A stretch of DNA of 64,000 nt, from contig NZ_VOIR01000011.1 of assembly GCF_007923295.1 (NCBI RefSeq), positions 124,001 through 188,000 on the forward strand, read 5' to 3'. The position numbers were made by a program, and so were the translations under genes. Positions 17,039 through 25,857 of this stretch are shown here, one piece after another (the stretch's first letter is position 1; every line of letters starts with the position of its first letter). The notes below the pieces were generated by a model. It was not told the DNA's origin. It did no database searches and was given only the letters and a program-made list of their open reading frames with translations. The stretch comes from Agrococcus sediminis. GTDB lineage: Bacteria > Actinomycetota > Actinomycetes > Actinomycetales > Microbacteriaceae.

Positions 17039-19023
17039 CGCTTCCCCATCTTCTCGAGCATCGCGTTGTAGGCGGTGAGCTCGGCGTCGCCGTCGCGAGC
17101 GGCCGCGCGGTCGGTGCGCACCTGCTCCTTCTTGTCGCTGCGCGACCACAGCACGACCGTGATGATCGCCAGGATCACGGTCGGGATCTCGCCGATCGAC
17201 CACGCGATGCCGCCGCCGACCCGCTGGTCCTCGAGCGCGTCGACGCCGTTGCCCATCGCGCCGAACCAGTCGGCCAGCAGCAGCGCCTCGCCCTCCATGA
17301 GCGTGAGGCCGAAGAACGCGTGGAACACCATCGCGCCGAGCAGCAGCACGAGGCGCAGCGCGTACGGCGGCTTGGCCGGGCCGGGGTCGACGCCGATGAT
17401 CGCCTGCACGAACAGATAGCCGGAGCCCACGAAGTGCACGACCATCCACACGTGGCCGAGGTGGTCGGTCATCGCCCACTGGAAGATGCCCGTGTAGTAG
17501 AAGACCCACAGGCTCGACACGAAGATGAGCGCTGCCACGAGCGGCGAGCCGACGACCTGCATGTACTTCGAGTGCACGATCGCGAGCAGCCACTCGCGGC
17601 CGCCCATCGTGCCGTCGCGGCGCTTCGCGACCGCGCGCATCGCGAGCGTGATGGGGGCGCCGGGCACGAGCAGCACGGGCACCGCCATGCCGAGCAGCAT
17701 GTGCACGAGCATGTGGAGCGAGAACTGGAACTCCTGGTAGAGGTTCAGGGCGCCGTTCGTGCACCACCAGAAGAGCGCGATGCCCGCGAGCCACGACACC
17801 GTGCGGCCGATCGGCCAGCGGTCGCCGCGCCGCGCGAGGCGCACGACACCGGCGACGTAGAAGAACGCGAGCATCGCGAGCGCCACCGTCCACAGCGGGT
17901 CGAGCGCCCACTGGTCCACCAGCCGCGCGGGCTCGAACTCGGGCGGCAGGGGGCGCCCGGTGAGGATCTCGGCAGGGCTCGCCTCGGCGCCCGGCGGGGT
18001 CTCGGGCACGGGCGTCGGTGTGCGGGCGAGCCCGGCGGCGACGCCGGCCGTCACGCCCATCACGGTCAGCTCGAGCGCGAGGAGCGCCGCGACCGCCCGG
18101 CCGGGCACCCGCGCGCGCACCGTGCCCGCGGGGCGCAGGATGCGCATCCGCTGCCACGCGCCGAAGGCGCCGAGCACGAGCAGCAGCGCCGCCTTCGTGA
18201 GCGACAGCACGCCGTAGCCGCTCAGCCAGTCGCCCTCCATGCGCACCCACGCCGAGACGACGCCGGTGAAGGCGACGACGGCGAAGCTCGCGATCGCGAG
18301 GCTCGAGTAGCGCAGCAGCACGTCGCCGTAGGCGGCGTCGGGCACGAGGCCGGATGCGCCGGCCGGCCGGGGTGCGTCGCGGCCGGCTGCGAGGAGGCCG
18401 ACGTGGATGAGCCCGCCGAGCCAGATCGAGACGAAGATCAGGTGCAGCAGCAGCGACGAGACGGCGAGCGTGTGGTTGGCGGTGCCGCCGGCGTGGCCGC
18501 CGGAGGCGATGAGCCAGAACGGCACCGCCCAGCCGACCACGGTGAACGCCGCCGCGGCGGCGCTGCGCGCGACGAGCAGCACGACGGTGAGCAGCGCGAG
18601 GGCGAGCAGCGTGCCGAGGATGAGGCGGCCGGTCTCGATCTCGACGAAGAACAGCTGCAGCAGGCCGCCGAACTCGTCGTCGGCGGTGACGGGGTTGGAG
18701 ACGAGCTGCCGGAAGGTGCCGAAGGCGACGAACGCCTGCAGCACGGTCGCGACGCCGGTGGCGGCCGCGGCGAGGTCGAGCGTGCGGTTCCAGTCGCGGC
18801 TGCGCGGTGCGAGCGCGAAGCACGCCAGCACGAGCCCGCCGAAGGCTGCGGCGATGGCGACGTTGCGCACCATGGTCGCCGCGGGCAGCCCGTAGCGCAC
18901 GAGCGGGCCCGGATCCTCGATGGGCAGCGGTGCCGCTCCCCCGCCGATCTCGAGCGCCGCCCAGGCCGCGACCAGCCCCGCGAGGATCGCGAGCGCTGGC
19001 GCGAGGAGACGGAGGCGCTGCAC
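17035..19023 (-). CDS. CopD-CtaG fusion: copper transport / cytochrome c oxidase assembly membrane protein
   Basis: 662-residue polytopic protein. Residues about 130-330 form a CopD-type copper-transport domain (ASGGHAGGTANHTLAVSSLL, then FVSIWLGGLIHVG). Residues about 370-630 are a caa3-type CtaG domain (FSLHMLVHMLLGMAVPVLLV, MTDHLGHVWMVVHFVGSGYL, VFHAFFGLTL), with conserved histidines in membrane segments that could handle copper. Such fusions are typical of actinobacteria and help load CuA/CuB of the terminal oxidase. GTG start; TAGCCT ends 6 nt upstream and overlaps the stop of the preceding channel gene. Coupled by ATGA to the downstream phosphatase. Confidence 0.88.
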   Translation of the reverse strand: MQRLRLLAPALAILAGLVAAWAALEIGGGAAPLPIEDPGPLVRYGLPAATMVRNVAIAAAFGGLVLACFALAPRSRDWNRTLDLAAAATGVATVLQAFVAFGTFRQLVSNPVTADDEFGGLLQLFFVEIETGRLILGTLLALALLTVVLLVARSAAAAAFTVVGWAVPFWLIASGGHAGGTANHTLAVSSLLLHLIFVSIWLGGLIHVGLLAAGRDAPRPAGASGLVPDAAYGDVLLRYSSLAIASFAVVAFTGVVSAWVRMEGDWLSGYGVLSLTKAALLLVLGAFGAWQRMRILRPAGTVRARVPGRAVAALLALELTVMGVTAGVAAGLARTPTPVPETPPGAEASPAEILTGRPLPPEFEPARLVDQWALDPLWTVALAMLAFFYVAGVVRLARRGDRWPIGRTVSWLAGIALFWWCTNGALNLYQEFQFSLHMLVHMLLGMAVPVLLVPGAPITLAMRAVAKRRDGTMGGREWLLAIVHSKYMQVVGSPLVAALIFVSSLWVFYYTGIFQWAMTDHLGHVWMVVHFVGSGYLFVQAIIGVDPGPAKPPYALRLVLLLGAMVFHAFFGLTLMEGEALLLADWFGAMGNGVDALEDQRVGGGIAWSIGEIPTVILAIITVVLWSRSDKKEQVRTDRAAARDGDAELTAYNAMLEKMGKR

Positions 19024-19032
19024 CGCTCCAGG

Positions 19033-19791
19033 CTAGTCGCCGCGGCTATGCGGGTCCCCGGCGCGACGGGACGGCTGCTCCGGGCGAGGCTCCTCCGGAG
19101 CGTCCTCGGCGACGCGCGCGGGGGCGGGGAGCTGGTCGCGCAGGAAGAACGCGCCCAAGGAGCCGGCCAGCGCCGCGAAGACGGCGACCGAGTAGACCGC
19201 GAGGACGAGCTGCATCACCTTCGCGAACGGGTCATCGGCGGTGATCCCGGATCCGGTGACGGTCGCCATCGCCGTCTCGTGGAGCGCCGTGGTGAAGTCG
19301 GTGTGCGACTCCATGGCGTAGAGGAGCTGGCTGGAGGCCAGGACGACCACCAGGGTGACCGAAGCCAGCCATCCGATCCGGCTGGAGAGCAGGCGGCCTG
19401 CGGAGCGGGAGCCGCGGACGCCGGCGGAGAGGATGCCGCCCACCCGGGCCACGCGCGCCACCCTGAGGGTCCGCACCGCCTGCAGCGCGCGGAAGAAGCG
19501 CAGGAACGGGATCGCCAGGAAGATGAGCTGCCACCAGTTGCGGCGCCAGAAGGCGGCACCGAAGCCGCCGATGTACGCGCGCAGCAGGAACTCGGCGGCG
19601 AACAGCGCCCACAGCACCCATCCGGTGATCGACAGCACCCGTGCCCAGCCCGGATCGGAGGTGAGCAGCTGACCGAGGACCACGAAGAGGAACACCACGC
19701 CGAGGAGGCCCATGGGGCGGTCGAGGCGGCTCGCGAGCGCCTCCGCGGCCTCCACCTGACGGGAGCGGGACCCGTCCCGTTCGTCGCTCAC
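19033..19791 (-). CDS. Ion-channel-like membrane protein with atypical pore loop
   Basis: 252-residue protein shaped like a voltage-gated channel subunit: hydrophobic segments near 30-60, RRNWWQLIFLAIPFLRFFRALQ, then an arginine-rich S4-like run (VRTLRVARVARVGG), a transmembrane helix, a pore-like loop and a last helix. The expected TVGYGD selectivity filter is replaced by ATVTGSGITADDP, so potassium selectivity is doubtful. GTG at 19791 is chosen because GGAGG lies about 10 nt upstream; an upstream ATG at 19857 would add an arginine-rich leader of 22 residues. It lies just upstream of CopD-CtaG on the same strand. Confidence 0.7.
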   Translation of the reverse strand: MSDERDGSRSRQVEAAEALASRLDRPMGLLGVVFLFVVLGQLLTSDPGWARVLSITGWVLWALFAAEFLLRAYIGGFGAAFWRRNWWQLIFLAIPFLRFFRALQAVRTLRVARVARVGGILSAGVRGSRSAGRLLSSRIGWLASVTLVVVLASSQLLYAMESHTDFTTALHETAMATVTGSGITADDPFAKVMQLVLAVYSVAVFAALAGSLGAFFLRDQLPAPARVAEDAPEEPRPEQPSRRAGDPHSRGD

Positions 19792-19860
19792 GCTGTGCCG
19801 ACCTCCATGCCGGGCCCGTGCGCGGGACGGACCGTGCGCACCACGATAGCGATGCACGAC

Positions 19861-19894
19861 GAGCGGGGCCCGGCCTCTCGGCCGGACCCCGCTC
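19861..19894 (-). terminator. Terminator hairpin of the HU gene
   Basis: Two 15-nt arms (19861-19875 and 19880-19894) around a 4-nt loop, 18 nt after the HU stop. The only irregular pair becomes a G-U wobble in the minus-strand RNA but a C-A mismatch in the plus, so it works as a minus-strand terminator. There is no U tract, as is common in actinobacteria. Confidence 0.75.
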
Positions 19895-19912
19895 GCTGCT
19901 GTGTGCTGGTGC

Positions 19913-20197
19913 CTACTTGACGGCGGCCTTCAGCTTCGAGCCGGCGGTCAGCTTGACGCGGTGGCCCGCGGCGATCTTGATCTCCTCGCCCGTCTGCGGG
20001 TTGCGGCCCGTGCGGGCGGCGGTCTCCGTGCGCTCGGCGCTGAAGAAGCCGGGGATCGAGACCTTGTCGCCGGCCTTGACGGCCGACGAGACCTCGTCGA
20101 ACAGCGCGTCGAGCACCGCGGTGACCTTGGCCTGCGAGAGGTCGGTCGTCGCTGCGATCTTCGAAGCGAGGGTGGTCTTGTTGATGGTCTCAGCCAT
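19913..20197 (-). CDS. hup: HU family DNA-binding protein
   Basis: 94-residue histone-like nucleoid protein. It starts MAETINKTTLASKIAATTDLS and has the HU signature GFFSAERTETAARTGRNPQTGEEI, with the beta-arm residues that intercalate DNA. It ends right after the fold (KLTAGSKLKAAVK), so it lacks the long Lys-rich tail of mycobacterial HupB. A strong AGGAGG lies 7 nt before the ATG, fitting high expression. A 194-nt leader-containing gap with no other gene separates it from yczE. Confidence 0.95.
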   Translation of the reverse strand: MAETINKTTLASKIAATTDLSQAKVTAVLDALFDEVSSAVKAGDKVSIPGFFSAERTETAARTGRNPQTGEEIKIAAGHRVKLTAGSKLKAAVK

Positions 20198-20391
20198 GGT
20201 GTCCTCCTGGTGGTGGCATGTCCGTCCCGCCTGGGGCGGGCATTCCGCCGGGGCCCGTTGGGCTCCGACCACCCCCGAACGTAGCCCTGAGGCCCGGGTT
20301 CTCGCGGAAGAACACCCCGACACGCCGCGATTTCCGGGGTTTTTCGCAGTTCGCGAACGCGTTTCGCGCCTCGGGAGGGCCCAGGCAGCCC

Positions 20392-21093
20392 TCAGCGGGC
20401 GGTCGAGGCCGCGAGCCGCGCGGCGCGCAGCCGGCTCGCTCGACGGGTGCGCCGGCGCTCGAAGAGCGGCAGGAAGAGCCCGATGAGCGGCCCGATGCCG
20501 AACGCGAAGACCACCGTGCCGACGCCGACCGGCCCGCCCAGCAGCCAGCCGATGAGCAGCACCGTGCCCTCGATGAGGGTGCGCACGATCCACACGCGCC
20601 AGCCGGTGATCCGCACGAGCCCCGTCATGAGCCCGTCCCGCGGGCCGGGGCCGAGGTGGGCGGCGATGTAGAAGCCGGTCGCGAACGCGAGCAGCACCAT
20701 GCCGCCGGCGAGCAGCAGGATCTGCTGCCAGAGGGCGTCCACCTCCGGCAGCAGCCAGAGGCCGACGTCGGCGGCGGGCCCCACGAGCAGGGTGTTCAGC
20801 AGCGTGCCGATGCCGACGCGCTGGCGCAGCGGGATCCACAGCAGCAGCACGATCCCCGAGACGACCACGGTCGCGGTGCCGTAGCTCATCGGCAGGTGGT
20901 TCGCGATCCCGAGCGAGAAGACGTCCCACGGGCCGACGCCGAGGTCGGCGCGGATGAGCATCGCGAGCGAGAGCCCGTAGAGCACGAGGCCGCCGAGCAG
21001 CTGGCCGATGCGGGCGGCCGTGTCGGCCGGGCCCAGCGAGTCGATCGGCAGGAAGAGGCGGCGGATGCGGTGCACCACCTCATCACACCGCAT
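20392..21093 (-). CDS. yczE: YczE/YitT-family membrane protein
   Basis: 233-residue protein with five to six hydrophobic helices. The N-terminal LGLVLYGLSLAMLIRADLGVGPWDVFSLG-type region and later FYIAAHLGPGPRDGLMTGL match the YczE family, whose G-P-W-D and G-P-R-D-G-L loops are repeated in the two halves. Transport substrate is not established for the family. It is divergent from a MocR regulator gene 77 nt away, the common YczE/YczR pairing, so it is probably the regulator's target. Confidence 0.85.
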   Translation of the reverse strand: MRCDEVVHRIRRLFLPIDSLGPADTAARIGQLLGGLVLYGLSLAMLIRADLGVGPWDVFSLGIANHLPMSYGTATVVVSGIVLLLWIPLRQRVGIGTLLNTLLVGPAADVGLWLLPEVDALWQQILLLAGGMVLLAFATGFYIAAHLGPGPRDGLMTGLVRITGWRVWIVRTLIEGTVLLIGWLLGGPVGVGTVVFAFGIGPLIGLFLPLFERRRTRRASRLRAARLAASTAR

Positions 21094-21114
21094 CCGTCAT
21101 GCCCGTGGCGCGGT

Positions 21115-21151
21115 CCACTCGCGGGCAAGTGGCTCTGCTGGAGCAGTCCAG
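21115..21151. promoter_or_regulatory. Two inverted repeats between yczE and the MocR gene, candidate operators
   Basis: CCACT-N8-AGTGG spans 21115-21132 and CTGGA-N4-TCCAG spans 21138-21151, 5 nt apart in the 77-nt gap between divergent genes. MocR regulators bind pairs of short sites in such gaps, so these are good candidates for auto- and target regulation. Binding is inferred only. Confidence 0.45.
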
Positions 21152-21170
21152 TTGGCGGCAGACTGGGCGC

Positions 21171-22577
21171 ATGGCTTCCCGGCTCGGCACCCAGCTCGGC
21201 GAGTGGCGCGCGACGACCGCCGTCGCGCAGTCGCTCGCCGACCGCATCCGCATGCTGCTGCTCGACGGCCGCATCACGGCCGGCGAGCGGCTGCCGAGCG
21301 AGCGGGCGCTCGCCGCCGAGCTCGGCCGCTCCCGCGCGACGATCGCGCGCGCGTACGAGCTGCTCGAGGCCGGCGGCTACGTGCAGCGCACCCACGGCTC
21401 CGGCACGCGCGCCGCCCTGCCGGCCCAGCGCATCCACCGCCCCGAGGCGGCCGACGAGGGCGTCATCGACCTGACGATCGCCTCGGTCGGATCGACCCCC
21501 GGCCTCCACGCCGCCACCGTGCGCGCCCTCGACCGGCTCGCGGGGCTGCTCGGCACGCCCGGCTACTCGCTCGACGGGCTGCTGCCGCTGCGCGAGCGCA
21601 TCGCCGCCCGCTACGCCGAGCGCGGGCTGCCGACCGACCCGGGGCAGATCGTCGTGACGAGCGGCGCGATGCACGCGATGACCGTGGTGCTCGCCGCCTT
21701 CGGCGAGCGCGGCCGGGCCGCCGTGGTCGAGCAGCCGTCGTTCCCGCACGCCCTCGACGCGCTGCGCCGCACCGGGCACCGCCTCGTGCCGACGCCCGTC
21801 TCGCCCGGCGAGGGCTGGGACGCGTCGCACCTCGTCGACACGCTCCGCGCCCAGCGGCCCGCGCTCGCCTACCTGATCGCCGACTTCCACAACCCCACGG
21901 GCGCCACCATGCCCGAGCTCGCGCGGGCGCGGCTCGCCGCCGTCGCCCGCACGACCGGCACGCTGCTCGTCGTCGACGAGACGTGCGCCGAGCTCGACAT
22001 CGACCGCGGCTGGACGCCGAAGCCCTTCGCCGCGCACGGGCCCGCGCTGCTCATCGGCTCGATGTCGAAGATCGCCTGGGGCGGCATGCGCATCGGCTGG
22101 ATCCGCGCGAGCCGCGAGCAGTTGCCGCAGCTGCTCGCCGCCCGCCCCTCCATCGACCTGGGATCCCCGCTGCTCGAGCAGTGCATCGCCGTCGAGCTGC
22201 TCGACGACCTGGATGCGCTGCTCGCGCGGGCGAGCGCGCGGCTGCGGGCGGGCAGGCAGGCCGTCGCCGACGGGCTCGCCGCCCACCTGCCCGGCGTGCC
22301 GATGCCCGAGGTGCCGGGCGGGCTCGCCGCGTGGATCGACCTCGGCGGGCCGTGGTCGACCTCCCTCTCGCTCGCCGCGCGCGACCGGGGGCTGCTGCTG
22401 CCGCCCGGGCCCCGCTTCTCGAGCTCGGGCGTGCTCGACCGCTTCGCGCGCATCCCCATCACGTGGGAGCCGGAGGTCACCGCTGAGGCGATGCGCCGGC
22501 TCGGCGACGCCTGGCGCGCGCTGCACGCGGGCGAGCTGCCGGACTCGACGCGACTGGCCGCATCCGCCGTCGTCTGA
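21171..22577 (+). CDS. yczR: MocR-family transcriptional regulator (GntR HTH + PLP aminotransferase fold), YczR-like
   Basis: 468-residue regulator. Residues about 15-80 are a GntR winged helix (LADRIRMLLLDGRITAGERL, LAAELGRSRATIARAYELLE, GYVQRTHGSGTRA). The rest is a fold-type I aminotransferase used as a sensor domain: FHNPTGATMP for the ring contact and SMSKIAWGGMRIGW with the PLP-binding lysine. PLP or a PLP adduct is therefore the likely effector. ATG 21171 is chosen over an upstream frame that adds a non-conserved leader. Divergent from yczE. Confidence 0.88.
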   Translation: MASRLGTQLGEWRATTAVAQSLADRIRMLLLDGRITAGERLPSERALAAELGRSRATIARAYELLEAGGYVQRTHGSGTRAALPAQRIHRPEAADEGVIDLTIASVGSTPGLHAATVRALDRLAGLLGTPGYSLDGLLPLRERIAARYAERGLPTDPGQIVVTSGAMHAMTVVLAAFGERGRAAVVEQPSFPHALDALRRTGHRLVPTPVSPGEGWDASHLVDTLRAQRPALAYLIADFHNPTGATMPELARARLAAVARTTGTLLVVDETCAELDIDRGWTPKPFAAHGPALLIGSMSKIAWGGMRIGWIRASREQLPQLLAARPSIDLGSPLLEQCIAVELLDDLDALLARASARLRAGRQAVADGLAAHLPGVPMPEVPGGLAAWIDLGGPWSTSLSLAARDRGLLLPPGPRFSSSGVLDRFARIPITWEPEVTAEAMRRLGDAWRALHAGELPDSTRLAASAVV

Positions 22578-22623
22578 GCGTCCACCTTGACGCGGCGTGC
22601 GCTTCCGCGATTGCGTGGGGCGC

Positions 22624-23625
22624 ATGGCCGACATCGGATTCCACGCCTCCCACGAGCAGCTGCCGCCGAGCGCCCTCCTGACCGCGGTGCAGCGCGCCGA
22701 GCAGGCGGGGTTCGACGCGGCGATGTGCTCCGACCACCTCGCGCCCTGGAGCAGGAACCAGGGCCACAGCGGCTACGCCTGGTCGTGGCTCGCCGCGGCG
22801 CTCGCCACGACGTCGCTGCGCTTCGGCGTCGTCACGGCGCCCGGGCAGCGCTACCACCCCGCGATCGCGGCGCAGAAGATCGCCACGCTCGGCGAGATGT
22901 TCCCGGGCCGCTTCTGGGCCGCGCTCGGCTCGGGCGAGGCGATGAACGAGCACGTCACGGGCGACGGATGGCCCGAGAAGCCCGTGCGGGAGCGCCGGCT
23001 CGTCGAGACGGTCGACGTCATGCGCCGGCTGCTCGCGGGCGAGGAGGTGACCCACGAGGGCGAGATCTCGGTGCACCGCGCGCGCGTCTGGTCGCTGCCG
23101 GTCGAGGCGCCGCCGCTGCTCGCCGCCGCCGTCACGCCCGAGTCGGCGGGCCGCCACGCGGCGTGGGCCGACGGGCTCATCACGGTCGCGAGCGACCCGG
23201 CGGGCCTGCGCGACATCGGCGCCGCCTACCGCGATGCGGGCGGCCAGGGGCCCGTGTGCGGGCAGCTGCACCTGTCGTGGGCGCCCGACGAGGCCGAGGC
23301 GCTCGCCATCGCCCGCGACCAGTGGCAGGGCAACCTCGTGCCTGCGCCCGAGGCGTGGGAGCTCGAGCAGCCCGAGGACTTCGAGCGGCGCACCGCCGGA
23401 CTCGGCGAGGAGGAGCTGCGGAAGGCCGTCTGGATCTCGAGCGACCTCTCGCGCCACGTCGACCGCATCCACGAGCTCGTGGGCGCGGGGCTCGACCAGC
23501 TGTACCTGCACCACGTCGGGCAGGAGCTCGCGCCGTTCATCGACGCGTTCGGCGAGCGCGTGCTGCCCGCGGTGCGCGATGCCGGCGCGGGCGGCGACGC
23601 GGGCGCCGGGCAGGGCGCCGCATGA
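22624..23625 (+). CDS. LLM-class flavin oxidoreductase (TIGR03885-like, probable non-F420)
   Basis: 333-residue luciferase-like TIM barrel. ADIGFHASHEQLPPSALL, AAMCSDHLAPWSRNQGHSGY, APGQRYHPAIAAQKIATL and LGSGEAMNEHVTG follow the subgroup described as probable non-F420 flavin oxidoreductases. The reaction is unknown. Its stop overlaps the start of a trehalose-synthase-like gene (ATGA at 23622-23625), tying the two functions together. ATG 22624 is preferred over an upstream start that would add nine residues. A Gly/Ala-rich tail ends the protein. Confidence 0.82.
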   Translation: MADIGFHASHEQLPPSALLTAVQRAEQAGFDAAMCSDHLAPWSRNQGHSGYAWSWLAAALATTSLRFGVVTAPGQRYHPAIAAQKIATLGEMFPGRFWAALGSGEAMNEHVTGDGWPEKPVRERRLVETVDVMRRLLAGEEVTHEGEISVHRARVWSLPVEAPPLLAAAVTPESAGRHAAWADGLITVASDPAGLRDIGAAYRDAGGQGPVCGQLHLSWAPDEAEALAIARDQWQGNLVPAPEAWELEQPEDFERRTAGLGEEELRKAVWISSDLSRHVDRIHELVGAGLDQLYLHHVGQELAPFIDAFGERVLPAVRDAGAGGDAGAGQGAA

Positions 23626-25310
23626 GCCCCCGCCCGATCGAGTCGGCCGACCGCTGGTGGCGCAACACGGTGCTCTACTGCCTCGACGTGCAGGTCTTCC
23701 AGGACTCCGACGGCGACGGCATCGGCGACCTGCAGGGACTCGTGTCGCGCATCCACTACCTCTCCGACCTCGGCGTGACGTGCTTGTGGCTCATGCCGTT
23801 CTTCCCCACCGCCGACCGCGACGACGGCTACGACATCACCGACTTCTTCGCCGTCGACCCGCGGCTCGGCACCCTCGGCGACCTCGTCGAGGTCATCCGC
23901 GTCGCGCGGGCGCAGGGCATGCGCGTCATCATCGACTTCGTCATGAACCACACCTCCGACCAGCACCCGTGGTTCCGCTCGTCGCGCGCCTCGCGCACCT
24001 CGCCCCACCGCGACTGGTACGTGTGGCGCGACAACCCGCCGGCGAAGCAGGATCCGCCCGTGTTCCCCGGCGAGGAGGACTCCACCTGGACCGAGGATCC
24101 CCGCACGGGCCAGTGGTACCTGCACCACTTCCGCGCCCATCAGCCCGACCTCAACATCGCGCATCCGCCGGTGCAGGAGCAGATCGAGCGCAACCTCGGC
24201 CTCTGGCTCGAGCTCGGCGTCTCGGGCTTCCGCGTCGACGCGGTGCCGTTCCTGTTCAGCAACGACCCCGCCCACGGCACCGACACCACGGGCACGGCGC
24301 CGGAGTACCAGGGCCCCGACCACCTGCGCGCGATCCAGCGCTTCGTCTCGCGCCGCAGCGGCGAGGCGATGCTGCTGGGCGAGGTCAACCTGCCGCACGA
24401 GGAGCAGCTGCGCTGGTTCGAGGCGGAGGGCGAGGCGTCGGGCCTGCACCTGCAGTTCGACTTCGTCTCGATGCAGCAGCTGTTCCTGTCGCTCGCGCGG
24501 AAGGACGCGCGGCCGCTGGCGAAGGCGCTGCGCGACCGGCCCGAGCTGCCCGAGGCGAGCCAGTGGGCGAACTTCGTGCGCAACCACGACGAGCTGACGC
24601 TCGACAAGCTCGCGCCCGACGAGCTCGAGGAGGTCTTCGAGGCGTTCGCGCCGGACGAGGGGATGCGGCTGTACGGCCGCGGGATCCGGCGGCGGCTGCC
24701 GACGATGCTCGGCGACGAGCGCGCCGTGCGGCTCGTCTACACGCTGATGTTCTCGCTCCCCGGCTGCCCGGTGCTGTTCTACGGCGAGGAGGTCGGCATG
24801 GGCGAGCAGCTCGAGATCGAGGGCCGCTACGCGGTGCGCACGCCGATGCAGTGGGAGCCCGACGCGAAGGGCGGCTTCTCGACGGCGCCGCCGCGCGCGC
24901 TGACGCGGCCGGTCGTCGAGGGCGAGTACGGCCCGGAGCGGCGCAACGTCGCCGACCAGCGCCGCGACCCGGGCTCGCTGTGGCGGCACATCCAGCAGCT
25001 GACGACGATGTACCGGGATGCGCCCGACCTCGCCTGGTCGTCGCTCGAGGTGATCGGCGTGCGGCAGCAGGCGGTGCTCGCGCACGTCTGCCGGGGCGAC
25101 GACTGGACGATGCTGGCCCTGCACAACCTCGGCGACCGGCACGAGACGGTCAAGCTCGAGATCGCCGCCGAGGAGGGCGCGGTCACGCTGCACGACCGCT
25201 TCGACCTCTCGACCATGACGATCGAGGGCACCCTCGAGCTCGAGCTGGAGCCCTACGGCTGGCGCTGGCTGCAGGTGGCGCCCGCGGGCGCGACCATCCG
25301 CCGCGTATAG
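23622..25310 (+). CDS. GH13 alpha-amylase family enzyme, trehalose synthase-like
   Basis: 562-residue glycoside hydrolase family 13 enzyme. The four conserved regions are visible: DFVMNHTSDQHPWF, GFRVDAVPF with the catalytic Asp nucleophile, LLGEVNLP with the acid/base Glu, and RNHDELTLDKL with the transition-state Asp. FQDSDGDGIGDLQGL and VRTPMQWEPDAKGGFS match trehalose synthase (maltose to trehalose isomerase), of similar length. It lacks a fused maltokinase. Other GH13 roles such as oligo-1,6-glucosidase are possible. Coupled to the preceding flavin oxidoreductase and followed by a strong terminator. Confidence 0.82.
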   Translation: MSPRPIESADRWWRNTVLYCLDVQVFQDSDGDGIGDLQGLVSRIHYLSDLGVTCLWLMPFFPTADRDDGYDITDFFAVDPRLGTLGDLVEVIRVARAQGMRVIIDFVMNHTSDQHPWFRSSRASRTSPHRDWYVWRDNPPAKQDPPVFPGEEDSTWTEDPRTGQWYLHHFRAHQPDLNIAHPPVQEQIERNLGLWLELGVSGFRVDAVPFLFSNDPAHGTDTTGTAPEYQGPDHLRAIQRFVSRRSGEAMLLGEVNLPHEEQLRWFEAEGEASGLHLQFDFVSMQQLFLSLARKDARPLAKALRDRPELPEASQWANFVRNHDELTLDKLAPDELEEVFEAFAPDEGMRLYGRGIRRRLPTMLGDERAVRLVYTLMFSLPGCPVLFYGEEVGMGEQLEIEGRYAVRTPMQWEPDAKGGFSTAPPRALTRPVVEGEYGPERRNVADQRRDPGSLWRHIQQLTTMYRDAPDLAWSSLEVIGVRQQAVLAHVCRGDDWTMLALHNLGDRHETVKLEIAAEEGAVTLHDRFDLSTMTIEGTLELELEPYGWRWLQVAPAGATIRRV

Positions 25311-25332
25311 CCGCGGCGGCCGCGCCGCACGA

Positions 25333-25366
25333 CGAAGGGCCCCGACCGCGAGGTCGGGGCCCTTCG
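25333..25366. terminator. Bidirectional terminator between the GH13 gene and rpsN
   Basis: Perfect 15-bp arms (25333-25347 and 25352-25366) around GCGA, between the ends of two convergent transcripts. It can terminate both the GH13 operon and the rpmB-rpmG-rpsN operon. Confidence 0.85.
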
Positions 25367-25380
25367 AGTGGAGCGGGTGC

Positions 25381-25686
25381 TTACCAGCTCGACTTGGTCA
25401 CGCCGGGCAGCTCGCCCCGGTGCGCCATGTCGCGGAACCGCACGCGGGAGATGCCGTACTCGCCGACGTGGCCGCGGGGGCGGCCGTCGATGGCGTCGCG
25501 CTTGCGCACGCGCACGGGCGAGGCGTTGCGGGGCAGCTTCTGCAGGCCGAGACGAGCGGCCTCGCGCTCCTCGTCGGTGCTGTTGGGGTCGACGAGCGCC
25601 TTCTTCAGCGCGGCGCGCTTCTCGGCGTAGCGGGCGACGATGATCTTCCGCTGCTCGTTCTTGGCGATCATGCTCTTCTTGGCCAT
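25381..25686 (-). CDS. rpsN: 30S ribosomal protein S14, zinc-independent form
   Basis: 101-residue S14 of the long type: [14 protein letters not shown] at the start, [14 protein letters not shown] and [15 protein letters not shown] in the core. It has no cysteine, so it lacks the CxxC zinc ribbon of short S14. Such forms replace zinc-binding S14 when zinc is scarce. The ATG directly follows the TAA of rpmG (no gap), so it is the last gene of a coupled three-gene operon. Confidence 0.95.
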   Translation of the reverse strand: MAKKSMIAKNEQRKIIVARYAEKRAALKKALVDPNSTDEEREAARLGLQKLPRNASPVRVRKRDAIDGRPRGHVGEYGISRVRFRDMAHRGELPGVTKSSW

Positions 25687-25857
25687 TTATCGCTCCTCTC
25701 GGAACTCGACGTGCTGACGCACGATGGGGTCGTACTTCTTCAGCACAAGTCGGTCGGGGTTGTTGCGACGGTTCTTCTTCGTCACGTAGGTGTAGCCGGT
25801 GCCCGCGGTCGAGCGGAGCTTGATGATCGGACGGACGTCCTGCGACTTCTTCGCCAT
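25687..25857 (-). CDS. rpmG: 50S ribosomal protein L33, zinc-independent form
   Basis: 56-residue L33 reading [19 protein letters not shown] at the start and including [14 protein letters not shown] and [13 protein letters not shown]. It has no cysteines, so it is the C-minus form. The ATG overlaps the TGA of rpmB by one base (TGATG), and TAA abuts the rpsN start. Confidence 0.95.
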   Translation of the reverse strand: MAKKSQDVRPIIKLRSTAGTGYTYVTKKNRRNNPDRLVLKKYDPIVRQHVEFREER

